Positions 1-5,994 of a DNA stretch of 6,110 bases are shown here, piece after piece. The translations under genes were made by a program, and so were the position numbers. Origin of the DNA: JBGPIK01 sp041484845 (lineage in GTDB: Bacteria > Desulfobacterota > Binatia > UBA9968). Location: the NCBI GenBank assembly GCA_041484845.1, contig JBGPIK010000407.1, positions 1 through 6,110 of the forward strand. Reading direction: 5' to 3'. A model generated the notes under the pieces. The model was not told the origin of the DNA. It worked only from the letters and a program-made list of their open reading frames with translations, and made no database searches. Position 1 is the first letter of the stretch, and every line of letters begins with the position of its first letter.

Positions 1-330
1 GGCAAAGATACGATGGGCCGCGAGAAGCCTAAAGCCGCTCTCGCCGCTTGGGAAATCGCCGTTGAGGTTGCACCCGAAGTGGCTCGGCAGCGGACGATCT
101 CGATTCTCATTTGGACCGTGGGCTTTTTTCTCGCCATCTGGCTGTTAGGATTTTCGAACTCGATTCTCGTTTCGATGATCCTCTACCTCAAAATAGCAGG
201 TAAAGAAAAATGGCCGATGACGATCGCTGTGAGTTTTTTCACCTGGCTGTTTGTTTATGGATTATTTGAACGGGCACTGAGCATTCCGTTCCCCGATGGA
301 CTGCTCTTTACCTTGATTAGAGGCTCGTGA
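1..330 (+). CDS. Tripartite tricarboxylate transporter TctB-family small membrane subunit (5' end cut off by the window)
   Basis: The reading frame is open from base 1 (Gly-Lys-Asp-Thr before the first Met at 13) to the TGA at 328-330. The visible 109 residues are therefore probably the C-terminal part of a longer protein rather than a gene starting at 13. After a charged cytoplasmic-type stretch come hydrophobic segments at about residues 33-65 (counting from base 1), then a short basic loop (AGKEKW), then a last membrane span at about 72-90. The ending, an FERALSIPFPDGLL-type tail, is characteristic of TctB proteins, which usually have four membrane spans and about 140-170 residues. TctB is the small integral membrane subunit of secondary transporters that take up carboxylates delivered by a periplasmic TctC binding protein and moved by the large TctA subunit. 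The substrate cannot be told from this subunit. No TctA follows it, because the next gene is convergent. Confidence 0.82.
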   Translation, partial: GKDTMGREKPKAALAAWEIAVEVAPEVARQRTISILIWTVGFFLAIWLLGFSNSILVSMILYLKIAGKEKWPMTIAVSFFTWLFVYGLFERALSIPFPDGLLFTLIRGS

Positions 331-338
331 TTAGCCGG

Positions 339-367
339 AGCTGAGCGCGCAAACAGCGCCCTCAGCT
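339..367. terminator. Hairpin between convergent genes, possible bidirectional terminator
   Basis: Arms AGCTGAG (339-345) and CTCAGCT (361-367) pair perfectly. After one C/C mismatch (346/360) a further GCGC/GCGC pairing (347-350 with 356-359) closes an AAACA loop (351-355). The hairpin lies in the 50-base gap between the TctB stop and the molybdenum hydroxylase stop, where a terminator serving both strands is expected. Neither side is followed by a clear run of T, so intrinsic termination is inferred from position and stem strength only. Confidence 0.5.
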
Positions 368-380
368 TGCCGAAATAAAT

Positions 381-2678
381 TTAGCTTTGGTTCTTTGCTT
401 GGAGCGCATGCCACACTTTCTCTGGCGTGAGCGGCAGATTGTAGAGCCGAAGGCCCGTTGCCTGGTAAACCGCATTAGCAATCGCGGCGGCTACAGGCAA
501 TAATGATCCCTCGCCTGTTCCCTTGGAGCCAAAGGGCCCGGGGCCGTTGCGATTTTCGATTAGAATCGTTTCAAAAACATGAGGCAGGTGCGCAAATGTC
601 GGGATCGGGTAATCAATGATATTTGGATTCAGCAACTGGCCGTCTTTGTAGACCATCTCTTCGATAAGACTGTGACCAATCGCGTTCATTACTCCGCCTT
701 CATCCTGGCCCTCGCAGAGCACGGGATGAATCGCCTTCCCCACGTCCGCAAGCGAAACATACTTAAGTAAGTTTATCTGGCCGGTTTCAGGATCCACTTC
801 GACCTCGGCGCCGCCCCAACTGATCTCCCAAAAAGTCGTGGGCGATCCCAGCGCGGCTTTTGTGCTCTTGATGTCTTGATAGGCTCCGTGACCCACCAAT
901 TCGCCGGCTTTGGATAAAAAGACCTTTTGCATGAGATCCTCAAACGAAAGACTTTGACCTTTGCCGGCATGGATTCCGCCGCTCTTGAACGACAACCGTT
1001 CCGGTTTGACTTTGAGCAGTTTGGCGGCATGACGTACCAGTTGACGCTTTAAATCCTGAGTCGCTCGCTGCACCGATAAGCCCATAACGACCGTCGAGCT
1101 ACTTGCATTGGTATTAACGTCGTAGGGCGTCACGTCCGTATCTAATTGGGCTACGGAAACGCGGCTGAGCGGCACCCCCAGATCTTCCGCAACGATTTGG
1201 CTCAACGCTGTGCGCGCGCCTTGTCCTATTTCGACCGTGCCCGTGAGCAAAATGATGCTGCCATCGGAATTCATCTTCACGGCGGCGGACGCCACTTTGT
1301 AAGTTCCACCACCATCCTTCATGCAGCACGCCAACCCTTTACCACGGTTCGGTCTAGACCGTTTTTGCTGCCAGCCGATGGCCTTGGCGGCGCGTAACAA
1401 TCCTTCTTTGAGATTGCAATCCACCGGCGTGTCACCGGGTGTGTAGATCTCGCCTTTCTTTAATAGGTTCTTGAGGCGAAACTGCAGAGGATCCAGGCCG
1501 AGTTTGTTGGCAATGATATCCGTGTGGGACTCGTAAGCCCAAGTGACCTGCAACGTGCCAAAGCCGCGGTAGGCGCCCGCGGGAACGGTATTCGTATAAA
1601 CCGTGTAGGCGTCGGCTTTGATATGCGGAATGCGGTACGGACCGAAGCAGCGATATCCGGCCTTTTGCGTAACCCGTGGGCCCGCATCGGCATAGGCGCC
1701 GGTTTCCATGTAAATGACACACTGGCGCGCCACCAGTTTTCCGCCCTTGGTTACGCCGGATTTTATATAAACGCGCGAGGGATGGCGCGTCACGGTCTTA
1801 AAACTCTCTTCAATAGAATGAGCCAAACGCACGGGACGACGCGCTTTCCACGACAAAGCGACCGCCAGCGGCTCCGTTTTAACGGCCAACTTGCCGCCAA
1901 AACCGCCCCCGAGATAGGGAACGATGATGCGTATTTTGTTTAACGGCAGGTGAAAGATGCTAGCCAGATGCTCACGCAGCGTGAACGGCTCCTGGGTTCC
2001 GGCCCAGAGGGTGATGTGATCACCTTCGACGTGCGCCACAGTGGCGTGAGGCTCCATGGAAAAATGCTGCACACGGGGGAAGGTGAAGGTATCTTCGAAA
2101 ACATGATCTGATTTCTTAAATCCCTCATCTACATTTCCATTAGCATAACTAAAACGATAGCAGAGATTCGTTCCGGCAAACTCCTTGGGCGTTTCATAGC
2201 GCTGCCCCATCAACTCACCGCCACGCGAAGCCGTATCGTGCACCAAAGACGCTCCCGACGCGAGCGCTTCGTCGATTGAAGTGACCGCTGGAAGCTCTTC
2301 GTACTCGACCTCGATCAATGCCAGCGCTTGTTCGGCCGTGGCTTCGTCGACCGCCGCTACGGCCGCCACCGGATCGCCGACGTAACGAACTTTGTCGATC
2401 GCCACAATAGTTTGATCCTTATACGCGGCGCCGAACATTCCAATTCGTCGTTGATCATTGCGCGTGATTACGGCGTAAACCCCGGGTAGCTTTTCGGCTT
2501 TGCCGCAATCGATGCGCACCAGTTTCGCGTGTGCGTAGGGGCTTCGCAGGATTTTCCCGTGCGCCATCCCCGGCAGCTCTACATCGACGGTATAAATGGC
2601 TTTGCCGGTGGCTTTTTCTCTGCCATCGACTCGGATCTCGGGCCGGCCAATAACGTTGTATGCTTGGGATTGCTTCAT
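381..2678 (-). CDS. Xanthine dehydrogenase-family molybdopterin-binding (large) subunit, substrate unknown
   Basis: At 765 residues this matches the usual length of the stand-alone molybdenum-cofactor subunit of the xanthine oxidase family. An N-terminal a/b hammerhead domain (about 15-135) is followed by the cofactor-binding region. Visible landmarks are GGGFGGK (257-263), AYRGFG (369-374), GQG (485-487) and KGTGEG (719-724); Glu723 aligns with the general-base glutamate of the family. The loop is not the AYRCSFR signature of form I CO dehydrogenase. The residue after GGGFGGK is Leu264, where xanthine dehydrogenases carry a purine-binding Glu, so a purine substrate is unlikely. An aldehyde, aromatic or other N-heterocyclic substrate is possible. 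No Tat or Sec signal is seen, so it is probably cytoplasmic. The enzyme normally needs FAD and 2Fe-2S partners, and neither is adjacent. The start ATG lies three bases after the stop of the CCA-enzyme gene and has a good AGAGG site ahead of it. Confidence 0.93.
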   Translation of the reverse strand: MKQSQAYNVIGRPEIRVDGREKATGKAIYTVDVELPGMAHGKILRSPYAHAKLVRIDCGKAEKLPGVYAVITRNDQRRIGMFGAAYKDQTIVAIDKVRYVGDPVAAVAAVDEATAEQALALIEVEYEELPAVTSIDEALASGASLVHDTASRGGELMGQRYETPKEFAGTNLCYRFSYANGNVDEGFKKSDHVFEDTFTFPRVQHFSMEPHATVAHVEGDHITLWAGTQEPFTLREHLASIFHLPLNKIRIIVPYLGGGFGGKLAVKTEPLAVALSWKARRPVRLAHSIEESFKTVTRHPSRVYIKSGVTKGGKLVARQCVIYMETGAYADAGPRVTQKAGYRCFGPYRIPHIKADAYTVYTNTVPAGAYRGFGTLQVTWAYESHTDIIANKLGLDPLQFRLKNLLKKGEIYTPGDTPVDCNLKEGLLRAAKAIGWQQKRSRPNRGKGLACCMKDGGGTYKVASAAVKMNSDGSIILLTGTVEIGQGARTALSQIVAEDLGVPLSRVSVAQLDTDVTPYDVNTNASSSTVVMGLSVQRATQDLKRQLVRHAAKLLKVKPERLSFKSGGIHAGKGQSLSFEDLMQKVFLSKAGELVGHGAYQDIKSTKAALGSPTTFWEISWGGAEVEVDPETGQINLLKYVSLADVGKAIHPVLCEGQDEGGVMNAIGHSLIEEMVYKDGQLLNPNIIDYPIPTFAHLPHVFETILIENRNGPGPFGSKGTGEGSLLPVAAAIANAVYQATGLRLYNLPLTPEKVWHALQAKNQS

Positions 2679-2681
2679 GCC

Positions 2682-4001
2682 TCAGCCTCTGGTGCCGTAG
2701 TTTCTATTAACCCATTCGCGCGCTTGCTCGCGGTCGCTCAATTCGCCGCCGAGCTGGGCTTCCTCAACCTGTTTTAGAATATGCTGGAATATTGGGCCGG
2801 GGGCAAACCCCATCTCAATCAGATCCCTACCCCGCAGCAGTGGCTCGGGATGAATTTCCTCTTGTTTCAGCTCGCCGAGCTTTTTTTCGCAGAAGTGATA
2901 GTACTGCAGATCACCGTTAGCGGAGAGAGCATCGATGCGAGTGAGCTGCAAGAGCTCGTCGATTCCGTCCTCGCCAAGAAATCGCTTCAACGTACTGAGT
3001 CGCATATGCGGGGCCTGCGTGTGACGGAGATGATTTCGGACCAAATAAGCGACTCGCTCCCAAGTCGTGCGGCTTCGTTTTAGCCGCTGCAAGATTGCCA
3101 CTGCCATTTCCGCGCCTTTTTCGGTGTGACCGTAAAACGTCAGGCGTTCGCCGTCGCGGCGGATACAAACCGGTTTACCCACATCGTGCAGCAAGCAGCC
3201 GTACGCAAGCGTTTCGCTCGGCGAATCAAGGTGGCTCAGAGTCAACAATGTGTGCGTGAATACATCACCCTCGGGATGATAGTCCGGGCTCTGCTCAACT
3301 CCCTTCATGGCTTCGATCTCCGGCAACAAGATCTTGAGCAGCCCTGTGGCGTCCAGTAATTCAAATCCTTTCCGCGGCCCGCTCTCGGTCAAAATGCGCG
3401 TAATTTCGTCGCCAATTCTTTCCCAAGAAATCTCCGTTAAGGCGTGCGCCAATTCCCTGATGGCGGCAAAGGTTTTTTCCTCAATCGTGAAATCAAGTGA
3501 CGCGGCGAAACGGAGCGCTCGGATCATTCGAAGTCGATCTTCCGCGAAACGTTGCCGAGCATCACCGATGGCCCGGATTATTCGTCGCTCCAAATCCTTT
3601 CGGCCCTCGACAAAATCGATAACACGATCTTCAATAGGGTCGTATACCATTCCATTAATGGTAAAGTCCCGGCGTAAGATATCTTCCTTGAGACTGCCGT
3701 AACGGACCTGGCTCGGCCGTCGTCCGTCCAAATAAGGCCCGTCATGGCGAAACGTCGCCACCTCAAACGGCTGCCCCTCAAGAACAACGAGCATGACACC
3801 GAATTGAGCTCCGACGGGAACCGTATGATCAAAAATGGCGCGGATTTCGTCGGGCTTGGCACTGGTCGCAATATCGAAGTCCTGCGGTGACTTGTTGAGC
3901 AGCATATCGCGCACACAGCCGCCCGCGAGATAGCTCTCGTGGCCCCGATCGCGCAGCGACTTAACGATGGTGACGGCTTTTTCCCGGGATGATATCGACA
4001 T
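2682..4001 (-). CDS. cca: Class II CCA tRNA nucleotidyltransferase / poly(A) polymerase family protein with HD domain
   Basis: This family adds or repairs the 3' CCA of tRNAs from CTP and ATP without a nucleic-acid template. In order: the nucleotidyltransferase head with AGGCVRD (26-32) and metal-binding carboxylates Asp41 and Asp43 in DFDIAT; RRDFTING (110-117), typical of the catalytic neck; EDRLR (154-158), the nucleotide-selecting motif; then an HD-type metal phosphohydrolase domain with His250, HD at 272-273, His292 and His324. The C-terminal GRDLIEMGFAPGP segment (391-403) is usual in bacterial members. At 439 residues the length is normal for the HD-containing form. The ATG at 4001 is the first in frame after an upstream TGA, and its Shine-Dalgarno is weak. 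Some bacteria split the work between CC-adding and A-adding enzymes; the sequence alone does not decide among these or a poly(A) polymerase, though the HDVGK motif favours the tRNA enzymes. It lies 61 bases after the receiver gene and is probably cotranscribed with the molybdenum hydroxylase. Confidence 0.93.
   Translation of the reverse strand: MSISSREKAVTIVKSLRDRGHESYLAGGCVRDMLLNKSPQDFDIATSAKPDEIRAIFDHTVPVGAQFGVMLVVLEGQPFEVATFRHDGPYLDGRRPSQVRYGSLKEDILRRDFTINGMVYDPIEDRVIDFVEGRKDLERRIIRAIGDARQRFAEDRLRMIRALRFAASLDFTIEEKTFAAIRELAHALTEISWERIGDEITRILTESGPRKGFELLDATGLLKILLPEIEAMKGVEQSPDYHPEGDVFTHTLLTLSHLDSPSETLAYGCLLHDVGKPVCIRRDGERLTFYGHTEKGAEMAVAILQRLKRSRTTWERVAYLVRNHLRHTQAPHMRLSTLKRFLGEDGIDELLQLTRIDALSANGDLQYYHFCEKKLGELKQEEIHPEPLLRGRDLIEMGFAPGPIFQHILKQVEEAQLGGELSDREQAREWVNRNYGTRG
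2686..2690 (-). promoter_or_regulatory. Ribosome binding site of the molybdenum hydroxylase gene, inside the end of the CCA-enzyme gene
   Basis: On the minus strand AGAGG lies seven bases before the ATG at 2678-2676. A second GAGG (2683-2680) overlaps the upstream TGA stop (2684-2682). The site lies within the last Arg-Gly codons of the CCA-enzyme gene. This supports the chosen start and suggests that translation of the two genes is coupled. Confidence 0.6.
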
Positions 4002-4062
4002 AACTCAGCCGCATCATTGTATTCAGGAACGCCGTGGAGTGAAAGAGTGCTCAGAATTGCAA

Positions 4063-4449
4063 CTATGACGGGAGAGAGCCGTTGCTTTGCGGAATGAATT
4101 CGCGCAGCTTGGTCTGCAGCTCTTGGAACGTGAAAGGTTTGACAATGTAACCGTTGCAGCCGGCTTCCAGGCAGCTTTTCAGGTCCGAATCACGAAACAG
4201 TGCCGTCGCAGCCAATATGGGAATGTCTTTGGTTTCCGGATTGGCACGTAAGGCTCGGGCGGTTTCGCGCCCGTCCATTCCCGGCATCATGATATCCATG
4301 AGAACGAGGTGAGGCTTTTCGGAAAGCGCCTTTTCTACGCCTTCCTTGCCGTGTTTGGCGGTTATTGGAACGAAGCCCATAAGTTCGATCTGCCAACTCA
4401 AGAGTTCGCGCATGTCGGCATGATCTTCAACGATAAGAACTTTCTTCAT
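4063..4449 (-). CDS. Single-domain response regulator (CheY/DivK-like receiver)
   Basis: The 128 residues form one complete receiver domain and nothing else. Acidic metal-binding residues Glu8-Asp9 lie in VEDHAD, and the phosphoacceptor is Asp52 in LVLMDIMMPGMDG. The switch Thr82 sits in the ILAATAL strand, Tyr101 is at the aromatic switch position, and the Lys104-Pro105 pair follows. All key residues are intact, so it should be phosphorylated by a histidine kinase. With no DNA-binding or enzymatic output domain it must act through protein contacts, as CheY, Spo0F and DivK do. No kinase or chemotaxis gene is in the window, so its circuit is unknown. The start ATG at 4449 has only a weak TTGAG ahead of it. 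The gap upstream holds inverted repeats that could carry its promoter. Confidence 0.93.
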   Translation of the reverse strand: MKKVLIVEDHADMRELLSWQIELMGFVPITAKHGKEGVEKALSEKPHLVLMDIMMPGMDGRETARALRANPETKDIPILAATALFRDSDLKSCLEAGCNGYIVKPFTFQELQTKLREFIPQSNGSLPS

Positions 4450-4561
4450 GACTCAAGTTAACCGGACGGCGCACTTCGAACTAATGGAACATCACTTTAA
4501 CGGATAAGCACAAAATATGCCGTTCCGTACTTCTGACGCTTGAGGCTGCCGGGAAAAGCTC

Positions 4562-4591
4562 ATTAATGTTTAAATGGCGCCCCAATGTCAC
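4562..4591 (-). promoter_or_regulatory. Weak candidate sigma-70-type promoter for the receiver gene
   Basis: On the minus strand GTGACA (4591-4586, five of six matches to TTGACA) is followed after 18 bases by ATTAAT (4567-4562, four of six to TATAAT). This would give a leader of about 105 bases before the receiver ATG. The -35 element lies in one arm of the neighbouring palindrome. Such matches arise easily by chance in AT-rich sequence. Confidence 0.22.
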
Positions 4592-4603
4592 TGATTTGAC
4601 ATT
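4584..4603. repeat. Inverted repeat AATGTCA-N6-TGACATT, possible operator
   Basis: Perfect 7-bp arms (4584-4590 and 4597-4603) are separated by CTGATT. The symmetry, arm length and non-coding position upstream of the receiver gene fit a binding site for a dimeric regulator. It overlaps the candidate -35 element. No regulator gene is nearby to pair it with. Confidence 0.35.
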
Positions 4604-4620
4604 TTTTGTTAAGACAAAAA
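4603..4620. repeat. AT-rich inverted repeat TTTTTGT-TAAG-ACAAAAA
   Basis: Perfect 7-bp arms (4603-4609 and 4614-4620) flank a four-base loop, directly abutting the AATGTCA palindrome. On either strand it makes a weak AT stem. It could be part of a terminator for the M16 genes or an AT-rich upstream promoter element; the sequence does not say which. Confidence 0.35.
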
Positions 4621-4668
4621 TGCGATCCAGCAGCCGGAAACGACGACGCTTGACCCGATGGACCGTGA

Positions 4669-5994
4669 TCATTTGTCTCCGATCTTCTTCTGATTGCCAA
4701 CAATCACCGTGACCAGCTTGTCCAGCTGCAAGTATCGTTTGGCAACTCGATCGATGTCATCCGGCGTGACTTTTTTGATACGCTCAGCATACCGGACCGG
4801 ATAATCCGAGCCAAGTTGGAAAAATTCGACTTGGGCGAGGAAATTCGCTACTTTTCTATTCGTGTCCAGCCGCAACGGGAAGCTGCCCGTGAGATAATCT
4901 TTGGCATCGTTCAGTTCCCCCTCGGTTACCCGTTGCTCGCGCATTCGGCGAATCTCGTCCCGCACAATACGAATGGCCTCGTGGGCGGTTTCATTCTTGG
5001 TCTGCATGACAAATGTGAAGGTGCCATGGCTCTTTTCCGAGTCAAAAGTGCTGTACACAGAATAGGCCAAGCCGCGTTGGTTGCGCACCGAATCCATCGC
5101 GCGGGAAGAAAATCCGCCGCCACCCAAAATATAATTCATGACCTGGATCGCATAGTAATCCGGATTGCCCCGCGCGACGCCTTCATGGCCCATGATGATA
5201 TTGGCCTGCGTTAGATCCCTATTGAAGCGAATCACCTGTGGAACGGCTACCGCCGACGGAATAAGAAGTTGGCCGCTCGACTCACCTTTGCGCCAAGACC
5301 GCAGTGCCTGGTTCATGGCTTCCATCATCTCCTGTTGGGAAACATCTCCAACCACGGCCATAATTGAACGGTTCGGACGATAATAGCGCTCATAGAATTC
5401 CTTGACGTTCTTTTGCTGCAGGGACCTCACCGACGATTCCGTCCCCTCCACCGGCCGGCCATAGGGGCTCTTCGGATAGAGGGCTGCGGCAAATCTCCTT
5501 TGAGCTATATCGCCCGGATTCTCGTCGCGTGCTCTGATCGCCGCGATGATCGACTGCTTGTGTCGATCCATCTCCTCTTGCGGAAAAACCGACGATGTCA
5601 AGATGTCCGCCAACAAATCGAGGCCGGTTGCAAGATCTTTTTTAAGCACCGTCAGGCTGACACTGACAAGATCGTCGCTGGTTCTCGCGGATAAACTCGC
5701 GCCGATGAAATCGAGCGCGTCGCTGATCTGAACCGCGCTCCGGCGCTGGGTACCGTAGGTCAAAAGCCGTGCCGTGAGATTAGCCACTCCCTCTCGGGTC
5801 GGCTCGTCATAGCGCGAGCCCGCGTCAATCAAGAGCTCGATCGAAACCATCGGCAGCGCCCTCTGCTCCGATGTCAATAGCACCATGCCGTTATCGAGCT
5901 CGGCTCGCTTCGGGATAAGGTCGGCCTGCAACCGGCCTATCGGTATGACCGCGCAGCAACAAATGATAACCAGACTACTGAGAATTTTTTTCAT
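4669..5994 (-). CDS. Exported M16-family peptidase-like protein, catalytic residues lost (inactive subunit of a likely pair)
   Basis: The 441 residues have the two-lobed M16B layout. A signal peptide comes first (MKK, hydrophobic 4-20, likely cut after LQA at 22-24), so the protein acts in the periplasm. The segment GVANLTARLLTYGT (69-82) aligns with the HxxEH zinc motif, but the three key positions are Asn72, Ala75 and Arg76. The later zinc-binding Glu, expected near 152, is Ala. Catalysis by this subunit is therefore not expected. The C-terminal half keeps the FSSRAMDSVRNQRGLAYSV segment (295-313), holding the Arg/Tyr pair known to bind substrate in M16B enzymes. Known M16B peptidases and mitochondrial processing peptidase pair one HxxEH subunit with one such R/Y subunit. 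The upstream overlapping gene ends like another M16 protein and is the probable partner. The start ATG overlaps that gene's stop (ATGA, 5991-5994), with AAAAAGG just ahead. Confidence 0.9.
   Translation of the reverse strand: MKKILSSLVIICCCAVIPIGRLQADLIPKRAELDNGMVLLTSEQRALPMVSIELLIDAGSRYDEPTREGVANLTARLLTYGTQRRSAVQISDALDFIGASLSARTSDDLVSVSLTVLKKDLATGLDLLADILTSSVFPQEEMDRHKQSIIAAIRARDENPGDIAQRRFAAALYPKSPYGRPVEGTESSVRSLQQKNVKEFYERYYRPNRSIMAVVGDVSQQEMMEAMNQALRSWRKGESSGQLLIPSAVAVPQVIRFNRDLTQANIIMGHEGVARGNPDYYAIQVMNYILGGGGFSSRAMDSVRNQRGLAYSVYSTFDSEKSHGTFTFVMQTKNETAHEAIRIVRDEIRRMREQRVTEGELNDAKDYLTGSFPLRLDTNRKVANFLAQVEFFQLGSDYPVRYAERIKKVTPDDIDRVAKRYLQLDKLVTVIVGNQKKIGDK

Larger units (their letters stand above)
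4450..4668. other. Intergenic region between the M16-like gene and the receiver gene
   Basis: This AT-richer gap holds two adjacent inverted repeats, annotated separately. On the minus strand, just after the M16 stop, a small stem (4626-4638, TCCGG/CTGGA with one G-T pair and a CTG loop) is followed five bases later by a run of five T (4620-4616). It is at best a weak terminator for the M16 genes. A 63-codon minus-strand frame (4481-4672) starts with an ATG overlapping the M16 TGA, but it resembles no family I know, and I do not call it a gene. Confidence 0.5.

Noticed and set aside
13..330. ATG at 13 as the true start of the TctB gene
   Set aside because: The frame is open to the window edge. 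TctB proteins are longer, with membrane spans before this point, so the visible part is a C-terminal fragment.
1524..1943. 139-codon plus-strand frame opposite the molybdenum hydroxylase gene
   Set aside because: It is antisense to a well-supported gene with family motifs, and its translation shows no domain or coherent hydrophobic pattern.
3307..3702. 131-codon plus-strand frame opposite the CCA-enzyme gene
   Set aside because: It is a Ser/Arg-rich translation typical of an antisense shadow, opposite the conserved nucleotidyltransferase motifs.
4009..4021. Earlier start for the CCA enzyme at the ATGs just upstream
   Set aside because: An in-frame TGA lies two codons before the chosen ATG at 4001, and the upstream ATGs are out of frame.
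4596..4624. Perfect TTGACA on the plus strand (4596-4601) as a promoter
   Set aside because: At 17 bases the -10 position reads AATGCG, a poor match, and no plus-strand gene follows. The hexamer is explained by the palindrome arm.
4481..4672. 63-codon minus-strand frame whose ATG overlaps the M16 stop (ATGA), with a GGAG four bases ahead
   Set aside because: The protein resembles no family I recognise and the frame runs straight through both inverted repeats. The 4-base overlap and GGAG are suggestive, but the GGAG lies within the M16 codons and may be chance. Conservation of the frame in relatives would be needed to call it.
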